This document shows, piece after piece, positions 17,316 to 25,724 of a stretch of DNA of 64,000 nt. The first letter of the stretch is position 1; the number at the start of each line of letters is the position of its first letter. The notes beneath the pieces were generated by a model that was not told the DNA's origin, did not search any database, and saw only the letters and a list, made by a program, of their open reading frames with translations. Both the position numbers and the translations under genes were made by a program. The stretch lies in contig JAADGS010000063.1 of assembly GCA_013152275.1 (NCBI GenBank), forward strand, positions 22,403-86,402. The letters run 5' to 3'. Origin of the DNA: Actinomycetota bacterium. Its GTDB lineage: Bacteria > Actinomycetota > Acidimicrobiia > Spongiisociales > UBA4744.

Positions 17316-18025
17316 AGACGAAGGAAGCCCGTGTACGCGAAGTGCTCCAAGACCCGACGGTCGAGCGCACTCCGGGAATCGTGACCATCCGGGTGTGGGA
17401 ACTGCCGGTACGCGTGCTGCACTGGACGGTTGTCGCCGCGGTACTGGTGCTGGCCGGCACCGGCTACTACATCGGCAACCCGTACATCCTCGTCGGCAGC
17501 GAACCAGGGTTCGTGATGGGTCTGATACGCTCCATCCACCTTGCCTCGGCGTGGGTGTTCAGTGTGGCCATCATCTGTCGCATCATCTGGTCGTTCATCG
17601 GCAACCGGTGGTCACGCTGGGATCAACTCGTGCCTGTTCACCGCGAGCGGCGCGTCTGGCTGTGGAAGACTCTCGGGTACTACCTGTTCCTCAGGAAAGA
17701 GCCGCCCCCGGCAGCAGGGCACAACCCTTTGGCGGGAGTCACCTACCTGGTCGTCTTCGTCATGTTCGTCGTGCAGATCATCACCGGCCTTGCCCTGGCC
17801 GCATTGGCCAATCCTCAGGGGGTGCTGTGGTCGACCACCGGTTGGGTCTTCAGTCTGTTTGCGATCCAGACGGTCCGCCTCGTCCACCATCTGATCATGT
17901 GGCTGACGATCGGCTTCGTCATCCACCACGTCTACTCGGCGGTGCTGGTCGATATCGAAGAGAAGTCGGGCTTGGTTTCATCGATCTTCACCGGCTACAA
18001 ACGACTGCCGATCGATCGCCTGTGA
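17312..18025 (+). CDS. Hydrogenase cytochrome b subunit (HyaC/HupC type)
   Basis: 237 residues with four membrane helices, a diheme b-type cytochrome that takes electrons from the small subunit and reduces quinone. Candidate heme ligands are the histidines in VRVLHWTVV, RSIHLASAW, RLVHHLIMW and FVIHHVYSA. The ATG at 17312 overlaps the large-subunit stop by 4 nt. Its presence marks the enzyme as a respiratory H2-uptake hydrogenase and not a soluble one. Confidence 0.94.
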   Translation: MKTKEARVREVLQDPTVERTPGIVTIRVWELPVRVLHWTVVAAVLVLAGTGYYIGNPYILVGSEPGFVMGLIRSIHLASAWVFSVAIICRIIWSFIGNRWSRWDQLVPVHRERRVWLWKTLGYYLFLRKEPPPAAGHNPLAGVTYLVVFVMFVVQIITGLALAALANPQGVLWSTTGWVFSLFAIQTVRLVHHLIMWLTIGFVIHHVYSAVLVDIEEKSGLVSSIFTGYKRLPIDRL

Positions 18026-18498
18026 CCGATCGGGCACCGATCCTGGTTCTTGGACTTGGGAATGAACTCTTCACCGACGAAGGTCTCGGCATACATGCGG
18101 CCCGCCGTATCGAGGCCATGCAGCTGCATGGTGTGGACGTGCTCGATGGCGGCACCCTGGGCATCGCCCTCCTCCCCGAGTTGGAAGGGCGCGACGCCGT
18201 GCTGATCCTGGATGCGGTGATCATGGCGGAAGGATCACCGGGCACAGTCGTCAAACTCCAGGAGAACGAACTGGACCGGCCGGTCCAGATGCTGTTCTCC
18301 GCGCATCAGTTCGGGATCGGCGAGACGATCGCCGCTGCACGCCTCGTGGGCCAGGCGCCCGCCCGCCTGACGGCCGTGGGCATGGTCCCCTTCTCCCTCG
18401 AAACCGGATACGGACTGAGCGCCGAAGCAGATGAGGCGCTCGCCGGCATGATCGAAGAGGCGTTGGGGGTCTTGACGGAATGGGGAGTCGATGCATGA
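18022..18498 (+). CDS. Hydrogenase maturation protease (HyaD/HybD family)
   Basis: 158 residues. This endopeptidase cuts the C-terminal tail of the large subunit after nickel insertion. The N-terminal motif LGLGNELFTDEGLG is at 10-23. The three nickel-sensing ligands of HybD (E16, D62, H93) correspond here to E15, D64 and H95. The start is GTG 18022, overlapping the cytochrome b stop by 4 nt, and the gene overlaps hypA by 8 nt. Confidence 0.94.
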   Translation: MTDRAPILVLGLGNELFTDEGLGIHAARRIEAMQLHGVDVLDGGTLGIALLPELEGRDAVLILDAVIMAEGSPGTVVKLQENELDRPVQMLFSAHQFGIGETIAAARLVGQAPARLTAVGMVPFSLETGYGLSAEADEALAGMIEEALGVLTEWGVDA

Positions 18499-18814
18499 GC
18501 AAGGTCTGATCGCCGGCGTCGCCGCCGAAGTCGTCGAACGTGCCGGCGGCGGACGCGTGGGGCGTGTGGTCATTACCGTCGGTCCGGAGATAGACCCTCT
18601 GATCGTGACGACGGCATGGCAGTCGACGGTCATCGGAACGACGGCCGAGACGGCCGACCTCGTCGTCGAGAAGGCCCTCGATACGATGCAGTGCTTCACG
18701 TGTGGCATCGAATACGAAGGAGCGAAGCTCGATCCGTGTCCCAAGTGCGGCCTCGACGGCCTCGTGATCCGAGCTGCTCCCGAAATCGCCCTGAAGTCCT
18801 GGAGCCCCGCATGA
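18491..18814 (+). CDS. hypA: HypA nickel metallochaperone
   Basis: 107 residues. The N-terminus is MHEQ, with H2 as the nickel ligand. The zinc site is two CxxC pairs (CFTCGIEY near 68-75 and CPKCGLDG near 83-90). HypA delivers nickel to the large subunit, normally together with the GTPase HypB. No hypB is in the window, so HypB must lie elsewhere or HypA works with another partner. Confidence 0.95.
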   Translation: MHEQGLIAGVAAEVVERAGGGRVGRVVITVGPEIDPLIVTTAWQSTVIGTTAETADLVVEKALDTMQCFTCGIEYEGAKLDPCPKCGLDGLVIRAAPEIALKSWSPA

Positions 18815-18914
18815 GGACAAAGCCGTACGACTCCCTTGGCTCACGGCGCATCAGGTGTGACGAAGACACCCAGAAACGCGATCCTTCGGACAACGGCAGG
18901 ATGGAGTGGCCCAC

Positions 18915-19175
18915 ATGTGCCTAGGCGTCCCCGGCAAGGTGCTCGAAATCACCCCCAACGATACGGGGATGACCATGGGGAAAGTCAGCTTCGCAGGGAT
19001 CATCAAGGACGTTTGCCTCGCCTACATCCCCGAGGTGAAGATCGACGACTATGTGATCGTCCACGTCGGATTCGCCATCAGCAGAATCGACGAGACCGAG
19101 GCTCAGGAAGTGTTCCGGTTCCTCGACCAGATGGGTGACCTGGGCGAACTCGAGATTCCCGAGATCGGACTGTGA
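18915..19175 (+). CDS. hypC: HypC hydrogenase assembly chaperone
   Basis: 86 residues from ATG 18915. This start gives the required MCLGVPGKV, where C2 binds the Fe(CN)2CO unit and the large subunit; a GTG 9 nt upstream would bury it. A ribosome site (ggatggag) lies about 8 nt upstream. The protein is a small OB-fold partner of HypD. The 100 nt between hypA and hypC hold nothing recognisable. The stop overlaps the GTG start of hypD. Confidence 0.95.
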   Translation: MCLGVPGKVLEITPNDTGMTMGKVSFAGIIKDVCLAYIPEVKIDDYVIVHVGFAISRIDETEAQEVFRFLDQMGDLGELEIPEIGL

Positions 19176-20257
19176 AGTACGTCGACGAGTACCGTAGCGA
19201 AGCCTCCGCGCGGCAACTCTTTGCCGCCATCCGTGATGCGACCACCCGACCGTGGACGATCATGGAGATCTGTGGAGGGCAAACCCACACGTTGATCAAG
19301 TTCGGAATCGACAACATGCTTCCCGACGAGATAACCCTCGTCCACGGCCCCGGCTGTCCCGTGTGCGTCACACCTTTGGAGATGATCGACAAGGCGATCG
19401 CCATCGCCAGACGTCCCGAAGTGATCTTCACATCCTTCGGCGACATGCTGCGCGTGCCCGGTTCCGACACGGATCTGCTGGCCGTGAAGGCGGAAGGCGG
19501 CGATGTGCGAATGGTGTACTCACCACTGGACGCCGTGAGGCTTGCCCAGCGGTATCCGGACCGACACGTCGTGTTCTTCGCAGTCGGATTCGAGACGACC
19601 GCCCCGGCCAACGCCATGGCGGTACGGCATGCGCGAGCGCTCGAACTCACGAACTTCTCGATCCTGTCCTCCCATGTCCTCGTGCCGCCGGCGATGGAAG
19701 CGATCCTCGGCTCCCCCGACAACCTGGTGCAGGGGTTCCTGGCTGCCGGACACGTCTGCGCGGTGATGGGCTATTGGGAATACGAACCGATCGCAGAACG
19801 GTACAAAGTCCCGATCGTCGTGACCGGGTTCGAACCGCTCGACCTCCTCCAGGGCATCTACATGGCGGTACGCATGCTCGAAGAAGGGCGTGTGGGCGTC
19901 GAAAACCAGTACGCGAGGGCTGTCGTCAAGGAAGGCAACGTCCCCGCCCAGGCGATGTTGCGAGAAGTATTCCGGCCCTGTGACCGACCGTGGAGGGGCA
20001 TCGGGATCATCCCTCTGAGCGGGTTCGGTCTGAACCCCGAGTACGCGGCGTTCGATGCCACACTCCGATTCGACGTGGAGACGGTGACGGCCTCCGAGTC
20101 GGAGATCTGCATTGCCGGCGAGATCATGCGTGGCCTTCGCAAACCAAACGACTGCCCGGTGTTCGGGACCGACTGCACACCGGAACACCCTGTGGGTGCG
20201 CCCATGGTCTCGTCTGAAGGTGCCTGCGCGGCCTACTACCAATACGGGAGGGTCTGA
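19172..20257 (+). CDS. hypD: HypD, Fe(CN)2CO assembly scaffold
   Basis: 361 residues. HypD holds a [4Fe-4S] cluster and, with HypC, is the platform on which CN and CO are attached to iron. Conserved motifs seen are CGGQTHTL (near 34), GPGCPVC (near 58), [10 protein letters not shown] (near 138) and several C-terminal cysteines for the cluster. The start is GTG 19172, overlapping hypC. Confidence 0.96.
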   Translation: MKYVDEYRSEASARQLFAAIRDATTRPWTIMEICGGQTHTLIKFGIDNMLPDEITLVHGPGCPVCVTPLEMIDKAIAIARRPEVIFTSFGDMLRVPGSDTDLLAVKAEGGDVRMVYSPLDAVRLAQRYPDRHVVFFAVGFETTAPANAMAVRHARALELTNFSILSSHVLVPPAMEAILGSPDNLVQGFLAAGHVCAVMGYWEYEPIAERYKVPIVVTGFEPLDLLQGIYMAVRMLEEGRVGVENQYARAVVKEGNVPAQAMLREVFRPCDRPWRGIGIIPLSGFGLNPEYAAFDATLRFDVETVTASESEICIAGEIMRGLRKPNDCPVFGTDCTPEHPVGAPMVSSEGACAAYYQYGRV

Positions 20258-20259
20258 CC

Positions 20260-21312
20260 ATGGATGTCTCCGGGCTCGGAGTGTGCCCGATTCCCATCAC
20301 CGACTACCCGCATGTGCTCCTTGCCCACGGCGGGGGCGGCTCACTGTCGCAGATGCTGATCGAGCGGATGTTCGTGCCGACGTTCGGGAACCCGGTCCTG
20401 AACCAGCTTCATGATGGCGCCGTGCTCGACATGGAAATGAACCGGATCGCCGTCTCGACGGATTCTTTCGTGATCAGCCCGCTCTTCTTTCCTGGAGGCG
20501 ACATCGGTTCGCTCGCCGTCCACGGCACCGTGAACGACGTCGCCATGTGCGGCGCAACCCCACGATTCCTCACCGTCGCGTTCATCCTCGAAGAAGGCCT
20601 TCCCATGGATGATCTGTGGCGCATCGTCTCGTCGATGAGGACCGCGGCAGACGGTGCCGGAGTCACGATCGTGACCGGGGACACCAAGGTCGTCGACCGA
20701 GGCAAGGGCGACGGCATCTACATCAATACGACCGGGGTCGGCGTCGTACCAGAAGGGATCGAAGTCTCTCCGGTGCGTGCCGAGCCAGGGGATGTCGTAT
20801 TGATCTCGGGTCGTATCGCCGAGCACGGCATCGCCGTCATGTCGGTCCGGGAAGGCCTCGAGTTCGAGACGCGCATCGGGAGTGATTCGGCGTCACTCAA
20901 CGGCCTCGTGGAGGCGATCCTCGGAGCAGGCGGGTCCCGTGTTCACGTCCTGCGAGACCCGACTCGGGGCGGCCTGGCAAGCGCAACCAACGAGATCGCC
21001 GGGAGCGCCCGACGCGGGATTCGACTCGTCGAGTCGACCATCCCGATCCTGGATGAAGTTCGGGGTGCCTGCGAGATTCTCGGGTTCGACCCTCTCTACG
21101 TTGCCAACGAGGGCAAACTGATCGCCATCGTCGCACCGGATGCCGCCGGGGCCGTACTTGCCGCAATGCAGACCCACCCCCTGGGAAGGGATGCTGCAGT
21201 GATCGGCGAGGTGACCGCGGAGCATCCTGGCCGCGTGTTCCTTCGAAGCAGTGTCGGCGGTAGCCGAGTCGTGGACATGCTGAGTGGGGAGCAGCTGCCG
21301 AGGATCTGTTGA
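20260..21312 (+). CDS. hypE: HypE, thiocyanate-forming dehydratase
   Basis: 350 residues of the PurM-like fold. It dehydrates the thiocarbamate that HypF places on its C-terminal cysteine. The sequence ends in PRIC, the canonical tail with the reactive cysteine as the last residue. Other signs are HGGGGSLSQMLIERMF near the start and GDTKVVDRGKGDG. ATG 20260 lies 2 nt after the hypD stop. It is the last gene of the hydrogenase operon. Confidence 0.96.
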   Translation: MDVSGLGVCPIPITDYPHVLLAHGGGGSLSQMLIERMFVPTFGNPVLNQLHDGAVLDMEMNRIAVSTDSFVISPLFFPGGDIGSLAVHGTVNDVAMCGATPRFLTVAFILEEGLPMDDLWRIVSSMRTAADGAGVTIVTGDTKVVDRGKGDGIYINTTGVGVVPEGIEVSPVRAEPGDVVLISGRIAEHGIAVMSVREGLEFETRIGSDSASLNGLVEAILGAGGSRVHVLRDPTRGGLASATNEIAGSARRGIRLVESTIPILDEVRGACEILGFDPLYVANEGKLIAIVAPDAAGAVLAAMQTHPLGRDAAVIGEVTAEHPGRVFLRSSVGGSRVVDMLSGEQLPRIC

Positions 21313-21412
21313 GGTTCGGCTCCGCCGCCACCGTGCGGCAATCGACGCCAAAGTGCCCCCGCAAAACCCCCCGCCTCCAATCACCGAAAGCAGCCGCCGC
21401 CGATTGCACAGC

Positions 21413-21418
21413 TACTCT
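21413..21418 (+). promoter_or_regulatory. Putative -10 box (tactct) near phosphodiesterase start
   Basis: TACTCT ends 8 nt before ATG 21427, where there is no ribosome site. This is the weakest of the leaderless candidates because of its spacing. The 114 bp between hypE and this gene show no other feature. Confidence 0.3.
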
Positions 21419-21426
21419 GCACCTCG

Positions 21427-22512
21427 ATGCTCATCCCCGACTACGCCGGTGGTTCCCTCGCCAACCTCTCCGCAGAGCTGGAGCTACGACTCACCGGCGC
21501 CACCGCCGCGACGCCGATGCACTCCTCGCTCTCGACACTGATCCCCGAAGCGGGAACCTACGTGATCGTGCTCTTCGACGGGCTCGGCGATCATCAACTC
21601 GACCATCCTGCGGCCGCCACCCTGCGAGCATCTCGGGTCGACGCCATCGACGCGGTGTTCCCCACGACCACGAGCGTCAACCTCGCATCGCTCGTGACGG
21701 GCTTCACGCCGGTCCGCCATGGACTCATCGCCCACCAGTTGTTCATGCGCGGCGCGGTCGTCAACACGCTCAAGTGGAAGACCCTTGGCGGAAACCCCGT
21801 GGCATTCGACACGAGGAGCGTGCTACCGAGCCCGAACCTGTGGGAACGTCTCACCATGGCCGGCATCGAGCCGATCACCGTGCAGCCCGGTGCCTTCGAG
21901 TCCAGTCCACTCAGCCGTGCCCTGTATCGCGGATGCCGGTTCGAGCCTGCATGGAGCCACCAGGAACTCATCGACGCAAGCGTGCAACTCGCCGCCGGTC
22001 GGAAACGGCTCATCGTCACCTATGTTCCCAACGTCGACGTTGCGGCACACGTCCACGGGCTCGCATCGGGCGAGTACACGGAGGCGATGCAGGTCGCCGA
22101 TGGTGTGTGGAGCAGCATCGCTGCCCGGCTGCCCGCAGACACGGTGATGATCGGAATCGCCGACCATGGCCTCGTCGACTATCCCGAGAGCGCCAAAGTC
22201 CAGCTGCGACGGCCTGAGGGCCTGCAGTACTACGGCGATCCGCGCGGCGTACTCGTGCGTGGCCCGGCACCGTCGGCGGAGGAACTCGCTGCGACGGTGC
22301 CGGCGACATGGGTGCCGATCGAGACACTCCGGGCCTGGTGGGGACACGAACACCCCCATGGCGATCTACGACGCCGCTCCCCCGTGGGAGCGTTGGTCCC
22401 CGATCGTGACCATGTGCTCCTGCCCAGCGGGATGGACAAGCGGATGGTCGGCTACCACGGCGGCTTGGATGAGCGAGAGGTGAAGGTGCCACTGTTGGTC
22501 GCCACAGGCTGA
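21427..22512 (+). CDS. Alkaline-phosphatase-superfamily nucleotide pyrophosphatase/phosphodiesterase
   Basis: 361 residues with the metal and nucleophile set of the NPP branch. First metal Asp is in VLFDGLGDHQLD (near 50), the Thr nucleophile in FPTTTSVNLASL (near 80), then YVPNVDVAAHVHG (Asp and His), GIADHGLVDY (Asp-His), and a final His in VGYHGGLDEREV. The family hydrolyses phosphodiester or pyrophosphate bonds of nucleotides or phospholipid head groups; the substrate is not readable. There is no signal peptide, so it may be cytoplasmic, unlike many relatives. Confidence 0.82.
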   Translation: MLIPDYAGGSLANLSAELELRLTGATAATPMHSSLSTLIPEAGTYVIVLFDGLGDHQLDHPAAATLRASRVDAIDAVFPTTTSVNLASLVTGFTPVRHGLIAHQLFMRGAVVNTLKWKTLGGNPVAFDTRSVLPSPNLWERLTMAGIEPITVQPGAFESSPLSRALYRGCRFEPAWSHQELIDASVQLAAGRKRLIVTYVPNVDVAAHVHGLASGEYTEAMQVADGVWSSIAARLPADTVMIGIADHGLVDYPESAKVQLRRPEGLQYYGDPRGVLVRGPAPSAEELAATVPATWVPIETLRAWWGHEHPHGDLRRRSPVGALVPDRDHVLLPSGMDKRMVGYHGGLDEREVKVPLLVATG

Positions 22513-22664
22513 GGCACCGGGCAGACCGTTGAGCAATGGGACGTGTTCTCCCCCGCCCCGGCGCGCCCCTGCGGTACCTCCGGCCCGCGGCCCAACGCCG
22601 ACCTAAGGTCGCGATACGGAATACCAGGCACCGGAGTAGCGAATAAGGGGAACGAAGCGAGCCT

Positions 22665-23489
22665 GTGTGCTCGAGTCGACATCCCCAACCGGAGATCGCC
22701 ATACTGCGCCGCGTGGAACATCCTCCACTTCCCAGAGGAACCGTCGTCCTGCCCGGCACGAACATCGAAGGCGCATGGACGCGCTTCTATCCGTTCGAGG
22801 CGTTGCACCATCTCCATTCGATCTGCAACCCGATGTCCTCAGAGGATCTCGACCGCCTCGTCGATGTTCTCGATCCTCGAGACGGAGACCAGGCGCTCGA
22901 CCTCGCATGCGGCCACGGCGAACTCCTCAGACGCCTTTCCCGGCGCGCCGCCATCGGGGGAACCGGGGTGGATCTCTCCCCGTGGGCGCTGCGACGAGCC
23001 ACAACACACTCGACGGCGATTGCCTGGTGGCTCGGGGACGCCGCCGAAGTTCCCGAAGTGCCGGACTGGGAGATCGTGACCTGTCTCGGCGCTTCGTGGA
23101 TCTGGGATGGCTTCGCCGGTACGGTATCTTCCCTCGCGGCCAGGGCCACATCCGGCGGTCGGATCGCCATTGGAGACCTTCGACTCGCGACGCCACACGC
23201 TCGCGAAGCTCTCGGCAACGCCCCTGAGGCGGCCTCGCCCACCGAGGACGAACAGCTCGCAACGTTGCGGAGTATCGGACTTCAACCGGTCGAACAGATC
23301 GTCCCGGACCCGCAAGCATGGAAGACCTACCACGACCTCGTCATCGAGTCTGCCGAGGCCTACGCCGCCAGACATCCCGAGGATCCGGCCGCAGACCACA
23401 GAGCCATGGCCCGAGCGTGGATGCACAACGACTACGAGCGTCTACGTGCCCACCTCGCCTGGACCGTGTGGGTGGCGCGCACGCCGTGA
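22665..23489 (+). CDS. Class I SAM-dependent methyltransferase
   Basis: Up to 274 residues. Motif I (ALDLACGHGELLRRL) shows the SAM-binding glycine loop. GVDLSPWALRRA is the acidic end of strand 2, and VTCLGASWIWDGF lies at motif IV/V. The target is unknown. The start is uncertain: GTG 22665 is used here and GTG 22713 is the main alternative. A perfect palindrome (cgacct-a-aggtcg, 22597-22609) lies upstream and might be an operator. The C-terminal region (TYHDLVIESAEAYAAR) resembles small-molecule methyltransferases rather than rRNA enzymes. Confidence 0.75.
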   Translation: MCSSRHPQPEIAILRRVEHPPLPRGTVVLPGTNIEGAWTRFYPFEALHHLHSICNPMSSEDLDRLVDVLDPRDGDQALDLACGHGELLRRLSRRAAIGGTGVDLSPWALRRATTHSTAIAWWLGDAAEVPEVPDWEIVTCLGASWIWDGFAGTVSSLAARATSGGRIAIGDLRLATPHAREALGNAPEAASPTEDEQLATLRSIGLQPVEQIVPDPQAWKTYHDLVIESAEAYAARHPEDPAADHRAMARAWMHNDYERLRAHLAWTVWVARTP

Positions 23490-23490
23490 G

Positions 23491-24315
23491 TCATACCGCC
23501 GGCGCAGGCACAGGACGGCGGCCCGTCATCTTCAAGAAAGCGACGAGCACCGGGATCAGGTATGCCCAGTAGCCGCCGAGCGTCAGTAAAGACGGGTTGT
23601 ACGAGATGCCGAAAAGTGCCTTGGCGAAGCTGCCGAACAGGCTCGTGGAAGGGTCGAGAAACCCGAGCGTCCACACGTGCTCGACGACCACCGGCAGAAA
23701 GCCGGCCTCCTGAAACTCGTGGATCCCCTTGCCGATCAGACCGGCGGCCACGACGACGATCAGAGTCCCCGTAATCCGGAAGAAGAGGCGCAGATCGATC
23801 CGGCGGCCTCCTCGATACACGAGATATCCGATGCCGACCGCAACGATCAGACCGAACAACCCGCCGACGAATTGAACACCCTGAGCCTCGACTCCCACCG
23901 CAACCGAAATCATGAACAGTGCCGATTCAAGCCCCTCTCGCAGCACCGCCACGAACGCAACCGCCGCGAGGCCAAGCATGCCGCCGGAGGCGAGAACGGA
24001 CCCGGCTTCGTTCTCGAGGTGCGCCTTGAGTAGATGCGCCCTGCTCCCCATCCAGAAGATCATCCATGTCAGCAGTCCTACTGCGGCGAGTGCCACAGCC
24101 CCTTCCGCAATCTGTTCCGCACGACCTTCGAGCGATCCGATCGTCCGGAAGATCACTGCACCCGCGACCAGTGACACACCCGCTGCGGCAGCGGTCCCGG
24201 ACCAAACCCAACGCACCCCCCGGTATTGCTTCGACCGCACGAGATAGGCAAGCAGGATCGCGACGATCAGGGCTGCTTCGACTCCTTCACGGAGCATCAC
24301 CAGGAATCCGGCCAT
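23491..24315 (-). CDS. FTR1/EfeU-family iron permease
   Basis: 274 residues with about seven membrane helices. The two diagnostic REGxE motifs are present: LREGVEAAL (R9-E13) and LREGLESAL (R126-E130). These bind Fe3+ in FTR1/EfeU permeases. ATG 24315 has a ribosome site (ggagg) 9 nt upstream. No EfeO or EfeB partner is next to it; the neighbours on its 5' side are c-type cytochromes, so supply of iron for heme is a plausible link (inference). It probably has its own promoter with a palindrome between -35 and -10. Confidence 0.92.
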   Translation of the reverse strand: MAGFLVMLREGVEAALIVAILLAYLVRSKQYRGVRWVWSGTAAAAGVSLVAGAVIFRTIGSLEGRAEQIAEGAVALAAVGLLTWMIFWMGSRAHLLKAHLENEAGSVLASGGMLGLAAVAFVAVLREGLESALFMISVAVGVEAQGVQFVGGLFGLIVAVGIGYLVYRGGRRIDLRLFFRITGTLIVVVAAGLIGKGIHEFQEAGFLPVVVEHVWTLGFLDPSTSLFGSFAKALFGISYNPSLLTLGGYWAYLIPVLVAFLKMTGRRPVPAPAV

Positions 24316-24344
24316 AGGACGACGCCTCCATCGCTGAAAGCATC

Positions 24345-24374
24345 AGCCTATTAGCACTACGCGCGTAGTGCGAA
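24345..24374 (-). promoter_or_regulatory. Promoter and 18-bp perfect palindrome upstream of FTR1 permease
   Basis: The palindrome gcactacgcgcgtagtgc occupies 24354-24371. On the minus strand a -35-like ttcgca (24374-24369) and a -10-like taggct (24350-24345) are 18 nt apart, with the palindrome filling the space between. That position suits a repressor. The symmetry is clear; the regulator (an iron sensor would be expected) is inference, and the sequence is not a standard Fur or IdeR box. Confidence 0.6.
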
Positions 24375-24448
24375 CCATATGATCGCGCTCACGCCCTCAT
24401 CGGGTTCGAGGTCGCGGGAACACCCCACCGCCTCGCCGGCACTCGGCA

Positions 24449-24466
24449 CTTCCCCCTGAGGGGAAG
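24449..24466 (-). terminator. Hairpin after the monoheme cytochrome gene
   Basis: cttcccc-ctga-ggggaag makes a perfect 7-bp stem with a 4-nt loop, 17 nt after the stop of the cytochrome c gene. A near copy lies at 24963-24979 after the intended end of the diheme gene, because the duplicated block includes it. Confidence 0.45.
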
Positions 24467-24707
24467 ACAAACCCTGGCGCTCTCAGCCGTTCTGGACGGA
24501 TCGGATGTAGTCCAGGACCGCCCGGATCTCCTCATCGGAGAACGCCGGCATGGCCGTGCCCGCCACACCGTTCTCGATGGCTCCAAGTAGTTCTGCGTCG
24601 GGATCACCGGCCGCAGGCGAGTTCGCATCGAGAGCCTTACCGACACCACCCTCCAGATTCGCGCCATGACAGGCGGCACACTTCGCCGTGTAGATCGCCT
24701 TGCCATC
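24451..24707. repeat. Near-identical direct repeat, copy 1 of 2 (cytochrome c domain)
   Basis: 257 bp running from tccccctgag to ttgccatc. It is nearly identical to 24964-25228, with a handful of substitutions and one 8-nt length difference. It covers the 3' two-thirds of the monoheme cytochrome gene and the trailing hairpin. The high identity implies recent duplication or gene conversion. Confidence 0.9.
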
Positions 24708-24806
24708 GACGCCGCTCGAAGGCGCCGTCGTGGCGGTCGACCCGCCGCTCGAACACGCTGCTACCAGCAGCGCCAACACTGCAATGACAATGACCATGCG
24801 TCTCAT
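24483..24806 (-). CDS. Small monoheme cytochrome c lipoprotein
   Basis: 107 residues. A signal peptide with lipobox VAAC (C18) and a short Ser/Thr linker place it outside the membrane as a lipoprotein. One heme site CAACH lies near 43-47, and the axial Met is probably in GTAMPAF. It ends DYIRSVQNG. Ribosome site ggggagga precedes ATG 24806. It is the last gene of the bc-type operon and nearly duplicates the second domain of the diheme cytochrome next door. A role as electron acceptor of the Rieske/b complex is inferred. Confidence 0.88.
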   Translation of the reverse strand: MRRMVIVIAVLALLVAACSSGGSTATTAPSSGVDGKAIYTAKCAACHGANLEGGVGKALDANSPAAGDPDAELLGAIENGVAGTAMPAFSDEEIRAVLDYIRSVQNG

Positions 24807-25705
24807 GGATTCCTCCCCTTGGCAGGTCGAAACCTATCACGCAACACGGGTTTGTGGGGCCAACACCGCCTCAGGTCCTTGCTTCCTCCAACGCAGATCG
24901 GGAGAAACCGAGTCGGATCGAAGACATCCCCATCACTTCGGCTCGTTCCTCGCCGAGCCCACATCCCCCTGAGGGGAAGACAAACCCTGGCGCTCTCAGC
25001 CGTTCTGGACGGATCGGATGTAGTCCAGGACCGCCCGGATCTCCTCATCGGAGAGCCGCTCCACGCCGGCATGGCCGTGCCCGCCACACCGTTCTCGATC
25101 GTCCCGAGTAGTTCCTCGTCGGGATCACCGGCCGCAGGCGAGTTCGCATCGAGAGCCTTACCGACACCACCCTCCAGATTCGCGCCATGACAGGCAGCAC
25201 ACTTCGCCGTGTAGATCGCCTTGCCATCCGGTCCGGCTGCTCCAACGGTGGTCGTGGTACCGCCTCCGGTGGCGGACGGTGCCGCCAGTGGCTCCCGCCA
25301 GTTCGGACGATCGGGTGCGCCCTTTTCCAGCGAGCGCAGGTAGGAGGACAAGGCATTGATCTGTTCGAGGGTGAACGGACCGTTGAAGTCCTGCAGGTAG
25401 GCACTCATCTGCGTCCCCGGAATACCGACCGAGACGAGCGAGCGAATCTGCTCGTCTGACACCGAGCCGAGAAACTGCTTCGAATTGAGTGCAGGACCGA
25501 TCCCCCCGGTGGCGTTCTGGCCATGGCAGGCAGCGCAGTTCTGCACGAAGAGTTCATCACCGGTGGCAATCAGATTGGCGACATGCTGCGCTTTTGCCTC
25601 CGCGCGCCTGTTCGGTTCGACCAGCCTGTAGGCGACAAACGCCAGCACGAGGAGCACCAGCAGACCGACACCCCACAGCATCCACCTGTTCGTAGATTCA
25701 TCCAT
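24803..25705 (-). CDS. Diheme cytochrome c, membrane-anchored, second domain frameshifted
   Basis: From ATG 25705 the protein has one N-terminal membrane helix (near 8-30), a first cytochrome c domain with CAACH (near 60), a Thr/Gly linker, and a second domain with CAACH nearly identical to the monoheme gene. After GTAMPAW the frame is lost: the expected ending (SDEEIRAVLDYIRSVQNG) is still encoded in another frame, with its stop at 24996-24998, while the open frame runs on to 24803 with unrelated residues. Relative to copy 1 there is an 8-nt insertion near 25053-25060; one more base would restore the frame. Either a sequencing error or real decay. An ATG at 25771 inside the Rieske gene is a less likely start. 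Confidence 0.8.
   Translation of the reverse strand: MDESTNRWMLWGVGLLVLLVLAFVAYRLVEPNRRAEAKAQHVANLIATGDELFVQNCAACHGQNATGGIGPALNSKQFLGSVSDEQIRSLVSVGIPGTQMSAYLQDFNGPFTLEQINALSSYLRSLEKGAPDRPNWREPLAAPSATGGGTTTTVGAAGPDGKAIYTAKCAACHGANLEGGVGKALDANSPAAGDPDEELLGTIENGVAGTAMPAWSGSPMRRSGRSWTTSDPSRTAESARVCLPLRGMWARRGTSRSDGDVFDPTRFLPICVGGSKDLRRCWPHKPVLRDRFRPAKGRNP
24964..25228. repeat. Near-identical direct repeat, copy 2 of 2 (cytochrome c domain)
   Basis: 265 bp matching 24451-24707. The 8 extra bases near 25053-25060 are the main difference and cause the frameshift in the diheme gene. Divergent bases cluster around 25099-25115. Confidence 0.9.
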
Positions 25706-25724
25706 CTTCGGATCTGGTGGTCGT

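Noticed and set aside
22513..22664. Additional small gene between phosphodiesterase and methyltransferase
   Set aside because: No frame with a ribosome site or recognisable product; only a short palindrome at 22597-22609.
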